A stretch of 9,020 nucleotides of DNA from Dehalococcoidia bacterium. Lineage in GTDB: Bacteria > Chloroflexota > Dehalococcoidia > GIF9 > AB-539-J10. A program made the position numbers and the translations under genes. The notes below the pieces were generated by a model. The model did no database searches. It saw only the letters and a list, made by a program, of their open reading frames with translations, and was not told where the DNA came from. This document shows positions 1 through 7,416 of the stretch, piece by piece. The stretch lies in the NCBI GenBank assembly GCA_003562555.1, contig PWUO01000292.1, positions 1-9,020 of the forward strand, given 5' to 3'. How positions within the stretch are numbered: the stretch's first letter is position 1; every line of letters begins with the position of its first letter.

Positions 1-2
1 AG

Positions 3-1994
3 CTCACACCGTACGCAGAACAGACCATTGTCGGTAGGGTCACGAAGGCGTCCATCGTGATGCCAGGTGGCCGCCGATCGACCGAGGCAGTGGTTGCCGA
101 CCGCAGCGGCAAGGTGCGGATCCTGTGGTTCAACCAGCCATGGGTGATCAGACAGTTGCCACGCGAGAGCGACATCGTGGTCAGCGGCACCGTTACCGTC
201 TTCAACGGCCGTCTTCAGTTCCTCTCACCCGAATGGGAAGACGTGGAATCGAGCGGCATTCACACCGGCAGACTCGTTCCCGTATACCCGCTCACGCGCG
301 GCATCACCGCGAGGTCGATGCGCAACCGGGTCACTGAGGCGCTCGAACTGTGCGAGCCGGGACCGGCGGAATACCTGCCACAGGACGTGCTGCACCGGGT
401 AGGGCTACCACGCATGGCCGAGGCCGTGCGGCAGGCGCACTTCCCCGACTCCGTTGCACAGGCGGATTCGGCACGGCACAGGCTCGCCTTCAACGAACTG
501 CTTTCGCTGCAACTGGGCCTGCTGATCACCCGCAGGCAGTGGCAGCACAGCCTGCCCGGACATCCCCTGAAGGCGGACCCCGCACTTCTGGACGCCCTGA
601 CGCGTATGCTGCCGTTTGCACTGACGTCCGCGCAGCAGCACACGCTCGATGACATAGTGAAAGACCTGGAACAACCCGTGCCGATGTCACGGATGCTGCA
701 GGGCGACGTGGGAAGTGGCAAGACCGTGGTTGCCCTCGCTGCGATGCTCATCACCGCCGCGCACCGATTCCAGTCCGCCCTGATGGCGCCGACCGAGGTG
801 CTTGCCGAGCAGCACTATCGCACGCTCCTTTCGTTGCTTGGCGCCGGTCAACTGCGTGAAGTCAACAAGAGGGAGGCGCAGGGTATCACCGGCGATCGGT
901 CGCTGAGAGATGAACCCGTGCAGTCGATCGACAGCATACTGGACCGTCCCCTCACGATCGCACTCCTGACCGGATCGTTGACCGCTGCCCGCAGGAGAAA
1001 GGTACGGGAGCAACTCACCTCCGGTGGCATCGATATCGTGGTCGGAACACAGGCGCTCGTTCAGGAGGGCGTCGACTTCAGGAACCTCGCGCTCGCGGTG
1101 GTTGATGAGCAGCACCGATTCGGTGTGCTGCAGCGTGGGGGCCTGCGCCAGAAAGGCTACAACCCACACGTGCTGGTGATGACAGCTACACCGATACCGC
1201 GCAGTCTCGCGCTCACGGTGTACGGAGACCTTGATCTGTCGACCATCTCCGAGTTGCCTCCGGGTCGCCAACAGATCGAGACGGTGATCTTCGAGCCGGA
1301 TGACACGAACATTGTTTACCGCAAGGTGCGGGAGGAAGTGCAGAAGGGACGACAGGTGTACGTAATCTGTCCACTGATCAATGAGTCGGACAAGCTGGCC
1401 CTAAGAGCCGCGATCGACGAGCATGAACACCTGAGCCAGACCGTGTTTCCCGACCTTCGGCTCGGCCTGCTCCACGGTGGCATGAAGCCAGCGGAGAAGG
1501 ATGCCGTAATGCGCCGTTTTCGTGACGGCGAGATCGACATCCTCGTCAGCACCACCGTCATAGAGGTTGGTATCGATGTGCCAAACGCGACCGTCATGGT
1601 GGTGCTGGGTGCCGAGCGTTTCGGCCTCTCGCAACTTCACCAGTTGCGCGGCAGGGTCGGCCGCGGCTCGGAGAAGAGCTACTGCCTGCTGGTGGGACAC
1701 GCTGCCAGCCCGGACGCACAACGCAGGCTTAGCGTGCTATCCCGGACCCATGATGGCTTCGAGCTGGCGAGGCAGGATCTCGACATGCGAGGTGCCGGCG
1801 ACTTCCTCGGGACACAGCAGAGTGGCCTCCCACCACTTAGAGTTGCTAAACTAACGGACCTTCCGACGATGGAGTCAGCGCGCGCAGAGGCCCAAAGGAT
1901 CGCCCGTATCCAGGGACTGCTGAAGGATCCCGCATACGCAGAAATACGCGAGCGCGTGGCGTCGTTGTGGAGCACAAACGTGGAGTGGAGTTAA
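3..1994 (+). CDS. recG: ATP-dependent DNA helicase RecG (5'-truncated by window edge)
   Basis: RecG is a superfamily 2 DNA helicase that binds branched DNA and remodels stalled replication forks and Holliday junctions in the cytoplasm. The frame is open from base 3, so the GTG/ATG at 57-62 is internal and the true start lies upstream. Numbering from 57, the visible part begins in the OB-fold of the wedge domain (residues about 1-75). Walker A GDVGSGKT is at 216-223, motif II DEQH at 350-353, motif III TATPIPRSLA at 376-385, the motif around TTVIEVGIDVPNA at 499-511, and motif VI QLRGRVGRG at 529-537. The RecG C-terminal signature RGAGDFLGTQQSG is at 578-590. This order and the TATPIPR and GDFLGT strings separate RecG from PriA and UvrB. 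Roughly 36 extra residues (about 264-299) sit between the APTEVLAEQHY motif and LLTGS, where most RecGs have a short loop. argS starts 6 bases after the stop. Family assignment is very secure. Confidence 0.97.
   Translation, partial: LTPYAEQTIVGRVTKASIVMPGGRRSTEAVVADRSGKVRILWFNQPWVIRQLPRESDIVVSGTVTVFNGRLQFLSPEWEDVESSGIHTGRLVPVYPLTRGITARSMRNRVTEALELCEPGPAEYLPQDVLHRVGLPRMAEAVRQAHFPDSVAQADSARHRLAFNELLSLQLGLLITRRQWQHSLPGHPLKADPALLDALTRMLPFALTSAQQHTLDDIVKDLEQPVPMSRMLQGDVGSGKTVVALAAMLITAAHRFQSALMAPTEVLAEQHYRTLLSLLGAGQLREVNKREAQGITGDRSLRDEPVQSIDSILDRPLTIALLTGSLTAARRRKVREQLTSGGIDIVVGTQALVQEGVDFRNLALAVVDEQHRFGVLQRGGLRQKGYNPHVLVMTATPIPRSLALTVYGDLDLSTISELPPGRQQIETVIFEPDDTNIVYRKVREEVQKGRQVYVICPLINESDKLALRAAIDEHEHLSQTVFPDLRLGLLHGGMKPAEKDAVMRRFRDGEIDILVSTTVIEVGIDVPNATVMVVLGAERFGLSQLHQLRGRVGRGSEKSYCLLVGHAASPDAQRRLSVLSRTHDGFELARQDLDMRGAGDFLGTQQSGLPPLRVAKLTDLPTMESARAEAQRIARIQGLLKDPAYAEIRERVASLWSTNVEWS
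1987..1990 (+). promoter_or_regulatory. Shine-Dalgarno of argS
   Basis: GGAG lies in the last codons of recG, 10 bases before the argS ATG at 2001. It supports that start and suggests translation of argS from a shared recG-argS transcript. A second GGAG at 1982-1985 is too far away to be optimal. Confidence 0.5.
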
Positions 1995-2000
1995 TACAGC

Positions 2001-3659
2001 ATGGTAAAGCACACACTGGCGGAGAGTCTGAAGAAGGCCATCCTGGCGGCCCAAGAGAGTGGCGAGATCGCATTCAGCACCCTGCCCGACATCCAGATAG
2101 AGCGGCCGCAGGATTCCGCACACGGGGACTTCGCCTCAGGCATCGCACTCAGGCTGGCACGCTCCGTGAACATGAATCCTCTGGCACTGGCGCACGTGAT
2201 CGTACGCAGGATGGAGCCACTCCCCGAGATTGAATCGATCAGCGTCGCGGCGCCGGGCTTCATCAATTTCGTCCTCAAACGTGAGTGGTTGGCAGGTCTG
2301 GTGGACACCATCCTGTCGGCACCAGATGCCTTCGGCAATCTCGATGTAGGTCAGGATGTCAGGATGCAGGTGGAATTCGTGAGCGCGAACCCCACCGGAC
2401 CATTGCACGTGGGTCATGGCCGCGGCGCTGTTCTCGGAAGCACCCTCGCCAACGTGCTGACCGCGGCTGGCTATCATGTCGACCGCGAGTACTACCTCAA
2501 CGACATGGGCAACCAGATACGTACCTTCGCCAGGTCGCTCCACGCCCGCTACCTGCAGGTGCTCGGCAGTGATGTCGAGATACCGTCGGACGGGTATATG
2601 GGCGACTACGTGGTGGACCTGGCGCGCTTGATCGTTGAGAGCCACGGCACCAGGTTTCGCGACATGCCGGAGGACGATGCGGTTGCGGCCATCGGCGACC
2701 TCGGCACAACGATACTCACCGAGGGGATACGGGACGACCTCAGGCAGTTGAACGTCGAGTTCGACGTCTGGCTCAGCGAGAAGTCTCTGCACGCGAGCGG
2801 CGAGTACGACCGCGTGATCTCCATGCTGCGCGCGGGCGGCTACGTGGTGGAGCGAGACAATGCCATCTGGTTTGAATCCAGTGTGCTGGGCGAAGACAAG
2901 GATAACGTCCTGGTGAGGAGCGACGGCAGCCCCACGTACTTCGCGTCGGATATCGCGTACCACTACGACAAGTTCATCCGCCGTGGGTACGACCGTGTCA
3001 TTGACATCTGGGGCGCGGACCACCAGGGTCACATCCCCAGGATGAAGGCCATCATCAAGACCTTCGGCATCGAACCCGATGACCTCATCGTCATCACCTG
3101 CCAGCTCGTCACGCTGCGCCGCGGCAACGAGATCGTGCGTGCATCAAAGCGCAGCGGCGATGTGGTCTCCCTCAGGGAACTGGTCGACGAGGTGGGTGCA
3201 GACGCCTGCCGCTACAACTTCCTCTCCCGCTCCGCAGCCAGTCAGATGGACTTCGACATCGAGCTCGCGAAAACGCAATCGGCCGACAACCCGGTGTATT
3301 ATGTCCAGTATGCGCATGCGCGTATCGCCAGCATACTCAAGGGCGCCGCCGAGCGGGGCGTCACGGAAGAGGGCGCCGATTCCTCCCTGCTGAAGGACGA
3401 CGCCGAAATGGCGCTGCTCCGTGTACTGCTGCGCTTACCCGAGGTAGTGGATGAGGTCGCACGTACGCTGGAGCCGCATCACATGACCTACTACGCACAG
3501 GAACTGGCTACCGCATTCCACGCGTTCTACAAGCAGTGCCGTGTGCTGACGGACGATCTGGAGATGACAAAGGCCAGGCTGGCGCTGGTACTGGCGGCCA
3601 AGGCGGTGCTGGCCCGCACACTCGCGTTGATGGGTGTCTCGGCGCCGGACCAGATGTAG
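2001..3659 (+). CDS. argS: Arginyl-tRNA synthetase (class I)
   Basis: This enzyme charges tRNA-Arg with arginine, using ATP, in the cytoplasm. The 552 residues match the usual family length. In order there is an N-terminal tRNA D-loop recognition domain (about 1-95, with the typical phrase PQDSAHGDFASGIAL at 36-50) and the class I Rossmann catalytic core, whose HIGH motif appears as HVGH within SANPTGPLHVGHGR (128-141). DMGNQI follows at 168-173, then GADHQGHIPRMKA at 338-350, and the KMSKS-equivalent loop ASKRSGDVVS at 381-390. The C-terminal helical DALR anticodon-binding domain runs from about 430 to the end, finishing in a GVSAPDQM tail typical of ArgRS. The ATG is supported by a GGAG 10 bases upstream and by the normal N-terminus. 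It lies 6 bases after recG on the same strand, so co-transcription is likely. It ends 7 bases from the end of the convergent dxs. Nothing is missing or broken. Confidence 0.98.
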   Translation: MVKHTLAESLKKAILAAQESGEIAFSTLPDIQIERPQDSAHGDFASGIALRLARSVNMNPLALAHVIVRRMEPLPEIESISVAAPGFINFVLKREWLAGLVDTILSAPDAFGNLDVGQDVRMQVEFVSANPTGPLHVGHGRGAVLGSTLANVLTAAGYHVDREYYLNDMGNQIRTFARSLHARYLQVLGSDVEIPSDGYMGDYVVDLARLIVESHGTRFRDMPEDDAVAAIGDLGTTILTEGIRDDLRQLNVEFDVWLSEKSLHASGEYDRVISMLRAGGYVVERDNAIWFESSVLGEDKDNVLVRSDGSPTYFASDIAYHYDKFIRRGYDRVIDIWGADHQGHIPRMKAIIKTFGIEPDDLIVITCQLVTLRRGNEIVRASKRSGDVVSLRELVDEVGADACRYNFLSRSAASQMDFDIELAKTQSADNPVYYVQYAHARIASILKGAAERGVTEEGADSSLLKDDAEMALLRVLLRLPEVVDEVARTLEPHHMTYYAQELATAFHAFYKQCRVLTDDLEMTKARLALVLAAKAVLARTLALMGVSAPDQM

Positions 3660-3666
3660 GCCGTGT

Positions 3667-5511
3667 CTAGAGCGTCGACTGCGGATTGGTCTGCCGCAGC
3701 ATGGCGAGACAGGCGCGCCGTATGCCCGCCACATCCAGACCAAGCTGCGAGAGCAGTGTCTCCCGCGAGCCATGCGGCACGAAGCGGTCAGGCACTCCCA
3801 GCCGCTGCAACCGCACTCCGTGCAATCCGTTATCCTGGAATGCAGCGGCGACACGCGAACCGAACCCTCCACTCAGCACGTGCTCCTCGATCGTCACCAC
3901 AACTTCGTGCTGCGCCGCCTCTGCGCAGATGACATCGACATCGAGTGGCTGAGCCACGCATGCGTCCATCACGGCAACCTCAACTCCAAGGCGGCTCAAC
4001 TCTGCGGCAGCCTCCAGCGCAGGTTCCACCATCGAGCCAAGGGCAATAAGCAGGGCATCTCTGCCCTGTCGCAGCATCTCCGGCGCGGGCTGCACAGGCA
4101 CGGGCATTCGGTGAAGGTCGTGCCCGTTCGGGAGCGCGGCGCGCGGATAGCGCACAGCCACCGGACCGTCGCAACGCACCGCGTAGTCCAGCATGGCGCG
4201 GAGATGGGAGCCATCACGTGGCACGAGCACGGTCATGTTCGGCATCAGCCCGAGGTACCCGAGGTCGAATATGCCCTGGTGCGTCTTGCCGTCCTCGCCG
4301 ACGATGCCGGCGCGGTCGATTGCGAACACCACGGGCAGGTTCGGCAGGCATACGTCGTGCAGGATCTGGTCGAACGCACGCTGCAGAAACGTGGAGTAGA
4401 TTGCAACGACGGGGTGAAGGCCTCCGGCCGCAAGTCCCCCCGCGAGCGTCACCGCATGCTGCTCGGAGATGCCCACATCGAAAACCCGGCTCGGAAACTC
4501 GTGGGCCACGCGCGCCAGCCCGGTGCCGTCCACCATGGCCGCGGTCACCACCACCATTTGTGGATCTGATGCCAGATGCTCACGCAGCGCCGCGGCAAAC
4601 GCGTCGCTGTACGATTCTCTGCGAACCTTGTCCGGCATGGACGGCGATACGCCATGATATCGCACCGGGTCCTGCTCGGCGGGAGAATACCCCTTGCCCT
4701 TTCGGGTGACCACGTGGACCACCACAGGCTCGTGCAACGAGCACGCGCGCTGCAACAGCCCTTCGATAGAGGCGACGTCATGCCCGTCAACCGGCCCGAG
4801 GTAGGTAATTCCCAGCTCCTCGAACAGCATGACGGGAACGACCACGCTCTTCATGCCCACCTTGAGTCGGTCCACCAGCCACTGCACACGCTCACCCAGC
4901 GGCAGCTTGAACAACGTTCCTTCCGCTCCCCGCTTGATGCCGGAGTACGTCCGTCCGGTACGTAGCATGTGCAGGCGTCGAGCCAGCGAGCCAGCCGTCG
5001 GGGAGATGGACATCCCATTGTCGTTGAGTACGATAACAAGGCGCGTGCCTGCGTGCCCCGCATGGTTCAGCGCCTCGTAGGTCATGCCGACCGTCAGTGC
5101 ACCGTCGCCTACTACGGCAACCACCTCGTGTGACTGTCCCGACCGGTCACGCGCCAGCGCAAGCCCAACTGCAGCGGAGAGCGCGTTGCCTGCATGGCCG
5201 GCGATGTACGCATCGTGGCTGCTCTCCTCTGGATCCGGGAAACCGGAGATTCCACCGTACTGCCGTAGCGTGTCGAAGATTTCGTCCCGTCCAGTCAGCA
5301 GCTTGTGCGCATACGCCTGGTGACCCACGTCCCAAAGAATCCGGTCGCGCGATGAATCAAACACGCGGTGAAGCGCCACGGCAAGTTCGACCGCGCCGAG
5401 GCTGGAGGACAGGTGCCCTCCGGTGTGCTGTACTGTGTCGACGATGCGCTGTCGCAGCCTGGCACACAGCTGCGCCACCTCAGCAGTGTCGAGTGACCTC
5501 ACGTCTTCCAT
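3667..5511 (-). CDS. dxs: 1-deoxy-D-xylulose-5-phosphate synthase
   Basis: This TPP- and Mg-dependent enzyme condenses pyruvate and glyceraldehyde 3-phosphate into DXP, the first step of the MEP isoprenoid pathway and a source for thiamine and pyridoxal precursors. It has 614 residues, slightly shorter than the E. coli enzyme (about 620), mainly at the N-terminus. Visible motifs are GGHLSSSLG (31-39), WDVGHQAYAHK (60-70), the TPP/Mg motif starting GDGALTVGMTYEALNHAG (135-152) with NDNGMSIS (163-170), GPVDGHD (239-245), the catalytic glutamate E350 in GISEQHAVT, YSTFLQRAFDQ (372-382), DRAGIVGEDGKTHQG (399-413) and VRYPR (453-457). The active-site loop usually written GHxSTS reads GHAGNALS here (105-112). 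The ATG at 5511 is the only possible start nearby, because an in-frame TGA lies 6 bases upstream. No good Shine-Dalgarno precedes it, so initiation may be weak or leaderless. The gene is convergent with argS and is the only MEP gene in the window. Confidence 0.97.
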   Translation of the reverse strand: MEDVRSLDTAEVAQLCARLRQRIVDTVQHTGGHLSSSLGAVELAVALHRVFDSSRDRILWDVGHQAYAHKLLTGRDEIFDTLRQYGGISGFPDPEESSHDAYIAGHAGNALSAAVGLALARDRSGQSHEVVAVVGDGALTVGMTYEALNHAGHAGTRLVIVLNDNGMSISPTAGSLARRLHMLRTGRTYSGIKRGAEGTLFKLPLGERVQWLVDRLKVGMKSVVVPVMLFEELGITYLGPVDGHDVASIEGLLQRACSLHEPVVVHVVTRKGKGYSPAEQDPVRYHGVSPSMPDKVRRESYSDAFAAALREHLASDPQMVVVTAAMVDGTGLARVAHEFPSRVFDVGISEQHAVTLAGGLAAGGLHPVVAIYSTFLQRAFDQILHDVCLPNLPVVFAIDRAGIVGEDGKTHQGIFDLGYLGLMPNMTVLVPRDGSHLRAMLDYAVRCDGPVAVRYPRAALPNGHDLHRMPVPVQPAPEMLRQGRDALLIALGSMVEPALEAAAELSRLGVEVAVMDACVAQPLDVDVICAEAAQHEVVVTIEEHVLSGGFGSRVAAAFQDNGLHGVRLQRLGVPDRFVPHGSRETLLSQLGLDVAGIRRACLAMLRQTNPQSTL

Positions 5512-5522
5512 CTGTAATCAGT

Positions 5523-5549
5523 CTAATACGCTACCACGTCAGCCACCAA
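5523..5549 (-). promoter_or_regulatory. Weak candidate promoter of dxs
   Basis: On the minus strand TTGGTG (bases 5549-5544) is followed after 15 bases by TATTAG (5528-5523). These match the sigma-70 -35 and -10 consensus at 3 and 4 of 6 positions, and the spacer is short. If used, transcription would begin only a few bases before the dxs ATG, which would agree with the missing Shine-Dalgarno and a near-leaderless mRNA. This is inference and weak. Confidence 0.2.
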
Positions 5550-5653
5550 CTATGCATCTTCGCCGCAATGGGACAGTACGCGAAAACCAGTCTCATTGCC
5601 CGACTGATACACGTCTCGACGGGAGCGTCCAAAGCGGCACACCTTAACTGAGG

Positions 5654-5659
5654 TATAAT
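5654..5659 (+). promoter_or_regulatory. Consensus -10 hexamer TATAAT
   Basis: A perfect TATAAT stands in the otherwise GC-rich intergenic region. No recognisable -35 lies 16-18 bases upstream (the 17-base-spacer position reads AAAGCG) and there is no extended -10 TG. It is 12 bases before the ATG at 5672 that opens the shifting-frame patch described next, so it could have driven that element. Confidence 0.3.
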
Positions 5660-5671
5660 CGCCGTACTGTC

Positions 5672-5972
5672 ATGACCCTGACGACTGTGTTTCCCTCCTC
5701 CAGCCGCATGGCCCTGTTGTTGCGGCGCGCCACCGAGGACTGCGAACACTGACGTACGAACGGGATGAGGCAGCTCCGCTGCTCTCGGCAGCCATAACCA
5801 TGGCGCCTGAGGACGAGGCGACGCAGATCATGAATACCGCGGACTACCTCGCCGGACTGGTGCCCGGCCTGCGGCAGGCGCTGGCGACCTCACAGGCAGC
5901 CCTGTGTCTTTGTCCACCATACGCCTGATACACCCGGCCGCGCTGGCAGAAGCGTTGGAGCGCGTTCACTGA
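5672..5972 (+). pseudogene. Possible decayed small gene in three shifted frames
   Basis: No intact ORF exists here, but three successive frames look coding. ATG 5672 opens 26 codons (start MTLTTVFPSSSRMALLL) with very high GC3, ending at TGA 5750-5752. From about 5740 the next frame carries a GC3-rich stretch including LTYERDEAAPLLSAA and YLAGLVPGLRQALATSQAAL, ending at TGA 5927-5929. From 5904 the third frame reads STIRLIHPAALAEALERVH and stops at 5970-5972. Each hand-over goes back by one base, so two single-base losses would join them into a protein of roughly 95 residues rich in Ala, Leu and charged residues, probably helical. I do not recognise the product. It could be a pseudogene, an assembly or sequencing indel artefact, or chance GC3 bias in a GC-rich genome. 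The frames run in the same direction as the DegT-like gene 244 bases downstream. Confidence 0.3.
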
Positions 5973-6197
5973 TGGTTCCAACCGGTCCGCGGACCATTCG
6001 GTACACGTCACATATACCATAGTCCCTGTTGCTCTGTCATTCGTACCACATACAATAGGTATAGTTACCCTGAGTGGCAGCCCCCGGTCGGTGAATGTGT
6101 CAGGCGCATCACCATCGATTTTGCCCACGTTACGGACCTCCCCTGACGCCGGAAGTGAGACGGAACGGTGCGCGTTCGCGCCGCGTCAAATATCAAT
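5973..6197 (+). other. Non-coding upstream region of the DegT-like gene
   Basis: I see no credible coding frame here. It contains a perfect 12-base palindrome GGTCCGCGGACC (5984-5995), then a locally AT-richer stretch from about 6000 to 6065 that carries the candidate promoter below, then about 130 bases of leader without evident strong structure. No tRNA, riboswitch core or repeat array is recognisable. Confidence 0.4.
6029..6056 (+). promoter_or_regulatory. Candidate promoter of the DegT-like gene
   Basis: TTGCTC (6029-6034) and TACAAT (6051-6056) are separated by 16 bases, in the AT-richest part of the intergenic region. The -10 matches consensus at 5 of 6 positions and the -35 at 3 of 6. 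A second -10-like TATAGT lies at 6060-6065. Transcription would start near 6063, giving a leader of about 150 bases before the ATG at 6216. Confidence 0.35.
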
Positions 6198-6203
6198 AGG
6201 AGG
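6198..6203 (+). promoter_or_regulatory. Strong Shine-Dalgarno that fixes the start at 6216
   Basis: AGGAGG lies 12 bases before ATG 6216. The longer reading frame from GTG 6168 would make this site internal to coding sequence and add 16 residues unlike the family N-terminus, so 6216 is the preferred start. Confidence 0.75.
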
Positions 6204-6215
6204 ACTGGCGAATTC

Positions 6216-7358
6216 ATGAAACCAGTTCCGCTGGTGTACACCGAGGTCGGCAACCAGGGGGTGCGGGAGGTTGACTGCGTATTGCGCAGTGGGAAGCTGC
6301 GCGAGGGCAGCGCAGGTAAGCGACTCGAGACGGCGTTTGCAGAGCACACGGGCGCGCCTCACGCAGTGGCGCTCGATTCCGGGACGGCGGCCCTGCAACT
6401 CGCCCTACAGGCCCACGGAGTCACTTCAGGAGATGACGTCGTGATTCCATCCCTGTGCCTGCCTCCCGTGGCGGCAGCGGTGGTCAGTTCGGGAGCCCAA
6501 CCTGTGTTCGCAGATGTAGATCCCTACACCTACACCATCTCTCCAGAGGAAGTGTCACGCGTGATCACGGAACGCACTCGTGCCGTGGTCGCGGTACACC
6601 TGTTTGGACAACCATGTGATATGGACAGACTCTCGGCTATCGCACAGGCACACGATATCGTGCTCATCGAGGTGGTGTGGGATGCGCTTGGCGCGAGGTA
6701 CCGGGACCGGCGCGTCGGTTCACACGGCACGTCCTGCTACTCCTTTCCGCAGGGAGGACATATTGCAGGCAGCGACGGCGGCATGCTGACCACAAACGAC
6801 GAACGCGTTGCCCGGGAAGTACGCTGCATGGCCAACTGCGGGTGCGACGAAAGAGGACGGATGCACCAGACGGGATACAGCTACCTGATGTCAGAGGTGT
6901 CGGCAACAATCGCGCTTGAACATCTGCCCAGAGTGGACTCTCATGCGAGATTGCAGGAGTACTGGGCGATGGAACTGACGCATGAACTGAAGGACTGGGA
7001 TGGGCTGGTCACTCCGGCGGTGCTGCCGGGAGCCCGTCACGCATTCCAGCGCTACGCAGTGCGCGTGTCTCCCACGTTTCCCATGACGCCGTCCACCGTG
7101 TGCGAGCAACTCGATGCGCACGGGATCGAATCCGTGTGCCGACCGATCACGCCCCTGCACCGCCACCCATTGTTTCGGCTCGATCTTGATCCGGAGGAAG
7201 CTGATCGGCTCTCGAACTCGGATCGAGTGGCATCCGAGATGGTTTTGCTCCCGATGCACCCGTATCTGGAGCAGGAACAGGTCCAGCGAATCGCAGACGC
7301 ACTGGGCATGATGGCCACCTATGTGCCGGAGGGAGACTACACGCTGGATCCGGAGTAA
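6216..7358 (+). CDS. DegT/DnrJ/EryC1/StrS-family protein lacking the PLP lysine
   Basis: This 380-residue protein has the fold-type I layout of the sugar aminotransferase/dehydratase family. In order: VLRSGKLREG (22-31), the phosphate-binding region ALDSGTAALQLAL (52-64), GDDVVIPSLC (72-81), PVFADVDPYTYTISPEE (96-112), VAVHLFGQPCDMDRL (125-139), the SEVSATIALEHL helix (226-237), and the C-terminal PLHRHPLFR (313-321) and LLPMHPYL (344-351). Intact relatives read IED in the loop giving the PLP-ring aspartate; here it reads IEVVWDALGA (151-160), so the Asp is Val153. The catalytic lysine, normally in SFxPxK, maps to Gly181 in YSFPQGGHIAGSDGG (175-189). The usual GYNYRMSE is GYSYLMSE (220-227). 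Classical aminotransferase chemistry is therefore unlikely. It may be a non-catalytic or regulatory member, or use altered chemistry such as the His-based dehydratase ColD, although the ColD catalytic His also aligns with Gly181 and only the next residue is His (182). No sugar-nucleotide genes flank it. Fold call secure, function unknown. Confidence 0.85.
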   Translation: MKPVPLVYTEVGNQGVREVDCVLRSGKLREGSAGKRLETAFAEHTGAPHAVALDSGTAALQLALQAHGVTSGDDVVIPSLCLPPVAAAVVSSGAQPVFADVDPYTYTISPEEVSRVITERTRAVVAVHLFGQPCDMDRLSAIAQAHDIVLIEVVWDALGARYRDRRVGSHGTSCYSFPQGGHIAGSDGGMLTTNDERVAREVRCMANCGCDERGRMHQTGYSYLMSEVSATIALEHLPRVDSHARLQEYWAMELTHELKDWDGLVTPAVLPGARHAFQRYAVRVSPTFPMTPSTVCEQLDAHGIESVCRPITPLHRHPLFRLDLDPEEADRLSNSDRVASEMVLLPMHPYLEQEQVQRIADALGMMATYVPEGDYTLDPE

Positions 7359-7387
7359 GGGTACCTCCTGGTGGTTTCCGAACCCGT

Positions 7388-7416
7388 GGTGGGGCGGGCC
7401 AGCGTGCCCGCCCACC
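7388..7416 (+). terminator. GC-rich hairpin downstream of the DegT-like gene
   Basis: Arm GGTGGGGCGGGC (7388-7399) pairs with GCCCGCCCACC (7406-7416), with one unpaired G and a 6-base loop CAGCGT. It starts 30 bases after the DegT-like stop and lies between two convergent genes, which fits a bidirectional transcription stop. No U-run follows on either strand, so it is not a classical intrinsic terminator. It could equally be a REP-like palindromic element, of which only one copy is in this window. Confidence 0.4.

Noticed and set aside
57..62. GTG/ATG as the real start of recG
   Set aside because: The frame is open to the window edge and encodes OB-fold-like sequence upstream, and the N-terminal part of RecG would otherwise be missing.
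2136..3032. 298-codon open frame on the minus strand inside argS
   Set aside because: It is antisense to a fully supported argS and shows no recognisable domain; long antisense frames are common in GC-rich genes.
3679..3699. CTGCGG/CCGCAG stem just after argS as its terminator
   Set aside because: The stem has only 6 pairs with a 9-base loop and no U-run, and it lies inside the dxs coding end.
3634..4569. 311-codon open frame on the plus strand over the 3' half of dxs
   Set aside because: It lies opposite conserved dxs motifs, is rich in His and Arg as expected for an antisense shadow, and has no family motif.
5939..5964. CGCGCT/AGCGCG inverted repeat with a 14-base loop
   Set aside because: The arms are only 6 bases of simple GC alternation, and it falls inside the third frame of the putative decayed gene.
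5984..5995. Palindrome GGTCCGCGGACC as an operator or terminator
   Set aside because: Perfect but only 12 bases, composed of overlapping GC-rich symmetry, with no loop or flanking T-run; too short to claim a function.
5973..6000. GGTTCCAACC next to a palindrome, resembling a tRNA T-arm
   Set aside because: No acceptor, D or anticodon stem can be arranged around it, and the T-loop lacks the usual TTC-A pattern at correct spacing.
6168..6215. Upstream GTG start for the DegT-like protein
   Set aside because: It would put the strong AGGAGG at 6198-6203 inside the coding region and adds residues unlike the family N-terminus; ATG 6216 fits better.
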